DNA of 64,000 nt from DATILL01 sp035476575 (GTDB lineage: Bacteria > Actinomycetota > Actinomycetes > Mycobacteriales > JACQDL01). The notes beneath the pieces are model-generated. The model saw only the letters and a program-made list of their open reading frames with translations. It was not told where the DNA came from and made no database searches. Every line of letters starts with the position of its first letter. Position 1 is the first letter of the stretch. The position numbers and the translations under genes were made by a program. Shown here in pieces: positions 62,145 through 64,000 of this stretch. The stretch covers positions 1 through 64,000 of the forward strand of contig DATILL010000156.1 of assembly GCA_035476575.1 (NCBI GenBank), given 5' to 3'.

Positions 62145-63268
62145 GCGACCAGGCTCGCCGCGATGAGCCGCATGGCAAGCTCCCGGTAGCGCTCGGCGAC
62201 GGCCGGCCAGTGCAGTGTGGGTGCCGTCGCGGCTGCTGCCCTGGTCATGCCGGCGGCGAGGTCGCCGCGGGTGAGCACCTGGCGCAGCGCCGCGGCGATG
62301 GCGGTCGGGTTCTTGTGCTCCACCAGCAGCCCGGCGCCGCCACCAAGCAGCTCCACCGCGTGCGGGAAGCGGGTCGCGACGACCGGCCTGAGGGCCGCGA
62401 CCGCCTCGATGAGCACCCCCGACGTGACCTGGTCGGTCGAGTCGTACGGGAGCAGCACCACGTCCGCCGACCGCACCAGCTCCGCCAGCGACGCGGCGTC
62501 CCGGTACCGGCCGTCGAAGGTCACCATGGCCCCGAGGCCGAGCCGGCGTACCTGTGCCCTGAGGCGGTCCCGGTACGCTTCTCCCTCCCGGAGCAGCACC
62601 TTCGGGTGGGTGTGCCCCGAGACCACGTAGCGCGGCGCGGGGTCCAGCTCCGCGAGCGAGCTCATGGCCTCGATGCCCCACTCGATGCCCTTGCCAGGTC
62701 CGATCAGGCCCCAGGTCAGCACGGTGGGCCGGCCAGTCCGGTCGACTGGGCCGTGGCCGGCTGTGGGCTCATGCGCTCCGTGCGGGATGACGCTTACCTT
62801 GCGCATGTCCACCGCGTAGCCGACGGCCAGCCGGTCCCACGCCGCAGCGGTCATCGTCACGACCGCGTCCGCCCTGCCCACCACCGCCTCGAGAACCAAC
62901 CGCTGGTGTGGGGATGGCTCGGTGAGAACCGTGTGGAGGACCACCACACACGGCACCCTCAAGGCGTCGAGGAGAGTCAGGATCGCGGCACCGTCGCGAC
63001 CGCCGTACACGCCGTACTCATGCTGGACGATCACCACGTCGCTGGCGTTGAGCAGCTCGGCCGCGACCCACGGGCCCTGCGCGTCGCCGACCAGCAGCTC
63101 GCCGACGACCTCCGCCGTGGGCCAGGGCTGCGGTGTCTCGACGACGCGGACGACCCGCCCGTCACCGCCGTCCGCGGTGACCAGCGCGCCGAACAGCGCC
63201 GAGGTGAACGTGGCCAACCCGCACTGGGTCGGTGGGTAGGTGCTGACGAAGCCATAGCGGGTGGTCAC
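62141..63268 (-). CDS. Family 4 glycosyltransferase, first gene of the GH130 operon
   Basis: The 375-residue GT-B protein has the N-terminal TTRYGFVSTYPPTQCGLATF, then VVIVQHEYGVYGGRDGAAIL, and the donor domain TWGLIGPGKGIEWGIEAMSS, VVLLPYDSTDQVTSGVLIEA and VATRFPHAVELLGGGAGLLV. GTG 63268 is used because homology begins there; the open frame upstream is Arg-rich and non-homologous. The 4-nt overlap with the next gene makes a three-gene unit. Confidence 0.9.
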   Translation of the reverse strand: MTTRYGFVSTYPPTQCGLATFTSALFGALVTADGGDGRVVRVVETPQPWPTAEVVGELLVGDAQGPWVAAELLNASDVVIVQHEYGVYGGRDGAAILTLLDALRVPCVVVLHTVLTEPSPHQRLVLEAVVGRADAVVTMTAAAWDRLAVGYAVDMRKVSVIPHGAHEPTAGHGPVDRTGRPTVLTWGLIGPGKGIEWGIEAMSSLAELDPAPRYVVSGHTHPKVLLREGEAYRDRLRAQVRRLGLGAMVTFDGRYRDAASLAELVRSADVVLLPYDSTDQVTSGVLIEAVAALRPVVATRFPHAVELLGGGAGLLVEHKNPTAIAAALRQVLTRGDLAAGMTRAAAATAPTLHWPAVAERYRELAMRLIAASLVA

Positions 63269-63537
63269 AGGGCGGTGCCTTCCGGTCGGACGGCGCCGCC
63301 GGGCAAGCGCGAGGCCGAGTGCAAGCGAAGTTCCTGGCACGACAGCGATGGGCCAGCCGCGTGTCGCGCGTCCGGTTTAGCCCTTGCTTGGCCCGCACGT
63401 CCCGGCGGTCTCCCCGGCCAGCCGTTGCGGCGTGGCGCCTACGGCTTGGGGCGATGCCGTGGGTAAGAGGGCTGCCTCACACTACCCGACGGTCGCCGGC
63501 ATCAACGGCGGCAGGACATCGACGTACCTTGACTAAA

Positions 63538-63570
63538 CGAGGGTCCGCGCCAAGCCGGCGCGGACCCTCG
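63538..63570 (-). terminator. Intrinsic terminator of the cold-shock gene
   Basis: A perfect 14-bp stem (63538-63551 with 63557-63570, arm CGAGGGTCCGCGCC) with a 5-nt loop, followed on the minus strand by TTTAG. It lies 14 nt after the cold-shock stop codon. The rest of the gap up to the glycosyltransferase start (63269-63537) shows no gene. Confidence 0.85.
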
Positions 63571-63584
63571 GGACGTCCACCTGT

Positions 63585-63788
63585 CTAGATGGGGCGAACG
63601 TGCTCGGCCTGGGGGCCCTTCGGGCCCTGGGTCACCTCGAACTCGACTCGCTGGTTCTCGTCCAAGCTGCGGTATCCGTCAGCGGCGATCGCCGAGAAGT
63701 GAACGAAGACGTCGGCACCGCCGCCGTCCTGGGTGATGAACCCGAAGCCCTTCTCCCCGTTGAACCACTTCACGGTTCCCTGCGTCAT
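63585..63788 (-). CDS. cspA: Cold-shock protein (CspA family)
   Basis: The 67-residue OB-fold RNA chaperone has both nucleic-acid motifs: KGFGFI (RNP1) and VFVHF (RNP2), starting MTQGTVKWFNGEKGFGFITQ. AAGGAG lies 5 nt before the ATG. A GTG two codons upstream is less likely. The leader upstream is long and structured, as is usual for csp mRNAs. Confidence 0.96.
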   Translation of the reverse strand: MTQGTVKWFNGEKGFGFITQDGGGADVFVHFSAIAADGYRSLDENQRVEFEVTQGPKGPQAEHVRPI

Positions 63789-63810
63789 GCGCACTCCTTG
63801 GGTACTTCTA

Positions 63811-63829
63811 AGCCCACACCGTGTGGGCT
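63811..63829 (-). promoter_or_regulatory. Hairpin just upstream of the cold-shock ribosome binding site
   Basis: AGCCCACAC pairs perfectly with GTGTGGGCT around one base (19 bp in all), about 10 nt upstream of the AAGGAG. It could be a DNA-binding site or an RNA stem influencing translation. Confidence 0.55.
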
Positions 63830-63880
63830 CGCACGTTGCGGCGGAGCCGTTCTGCCCTCGGGAAGACGTCCCGGAAAAGC

Positions 63881-63911
63881 AAAAAGCCCGCTGGTCACAA
63901 ATTCCGCGGGC
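63881..63911 (-). terminator. Terminator-like hairpin in the cold-shock leader
   Basis: On the minus strand GCCCGC (63911-63906) pairs with GCGGGC (63891-63886) over a 14-nt loop, followed by TTTTTGCTTTT. It lies about 95 nt upstream of cspA, so it either ends a transcript from beyond the window or attenuates cspA. Confidence 0.6.
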
Positions 63912-63953
63912 ATGCCAACACAGACCAGGAAACCTACGACTGCAACGGGGCCG

Positions 63954-63982
63954 AGGCTAACACAGCCAACGGGGTACTTCAC
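63954..63982 (-). promoter_or_regulatory. Candidate cold-shock gene promoter
   Basis: Minus-strand GTGAAG (63982-63977) and TAGCCT (63959-63954) are 17 bp apart. Transcription would begin near 63947, giving a leader of about 160 nt that contains the terminator-like hairpin at 63881-63911. No gene lies between 63789 and the window edge. Confidence 0.35.
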
Positions 63983-64000
63983 AGCCCGCGCCTGGACGGC

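Overview
The window is high-GC actinobacterial chromosome. The core gene order (rrn - tyrS - mpg - arg cluster - pheST - rplT/rpmI/infC - hisG - rib operon - prfA/prmC/tsaC - rho - thr/hom/lysA - argS) most resembles Micromonosporales, but this is inferred from gene order and protein style, not from a search. Almost all core genes are on the minus strand and tightly packed, many with 4-base ATGA or GTGA overlaps.

Region 1 (1-11000): the 5' end of a 16S rRNA gene with its leader and a clear sigma-70-type promoter, then a long minus-strand arginine cluster read argC-argJ-argB-argD-argF-argR-argG-argH-mpg-tyrS. It encodes ornithine synthesis by the acetyl-recycling route (ArgJ), citrulline and argininosuccinate steps, and its own repressor. 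A pair of ARG-box-like palindromes overlaps the argC start.

Region 2 (11000-40150): pheST, a soluble PAS histidine kinase, an rRNA/tRNA methyltransferase, infC-rpmI-rplT (infC must start at an ATC codon), a lipoprotein, a PH-type membrane protein, hisG, the riboflavin operon ribD-ribE-ribBA-ribH behind an FMN riboswitch, the translation and termination genes prfA, prmC, tsaC, rpmE and rho, and an aspartate-family operon argS-lysA-hom-thrC-thrB. A DUF3105/DUF305 pair is the first real plus-strand unit.

Region 3 (40596-53200): an accessory region starting at a tRNA-Arg(CCG) gene. It holds a broken tyrosine integrase fused to a broken XRE regulator, a small ORF coupled to a HExxH metallopeptidase and a gamma-glutamylcyclotransferase-like protein, a frameshifted AIM24 gene, a TetR/membrane-protein pair with a perfect 26-bp palindrome between them, IS3 and IS1380 fossils, a SEFIR-domain transmembrane protein (possible immune effector), and a class I terpene synthase broken by one frameshift.

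Region 4 (53300-64000): lipid-related genes (thioesterase-like, LPG-synthase-type flippase, delta-9-type desaturase), a signalling operon of a degenerate ATPase-like protein plus two GAF-ANTAR proteins, a GH130 phosphorylase/GT4 carbohydrate cluster, and a cold-shock gene with a structured leader.

Two dispersed repeat families and several perfect 15-19 bp tandem duplications lie at gene 3' ends, often including or abutting the stop codon. Together with the terpene synthase lesion, the metallopeptidase/GGCT cassette and the SEFIR protein, these are the most unusual signals here.
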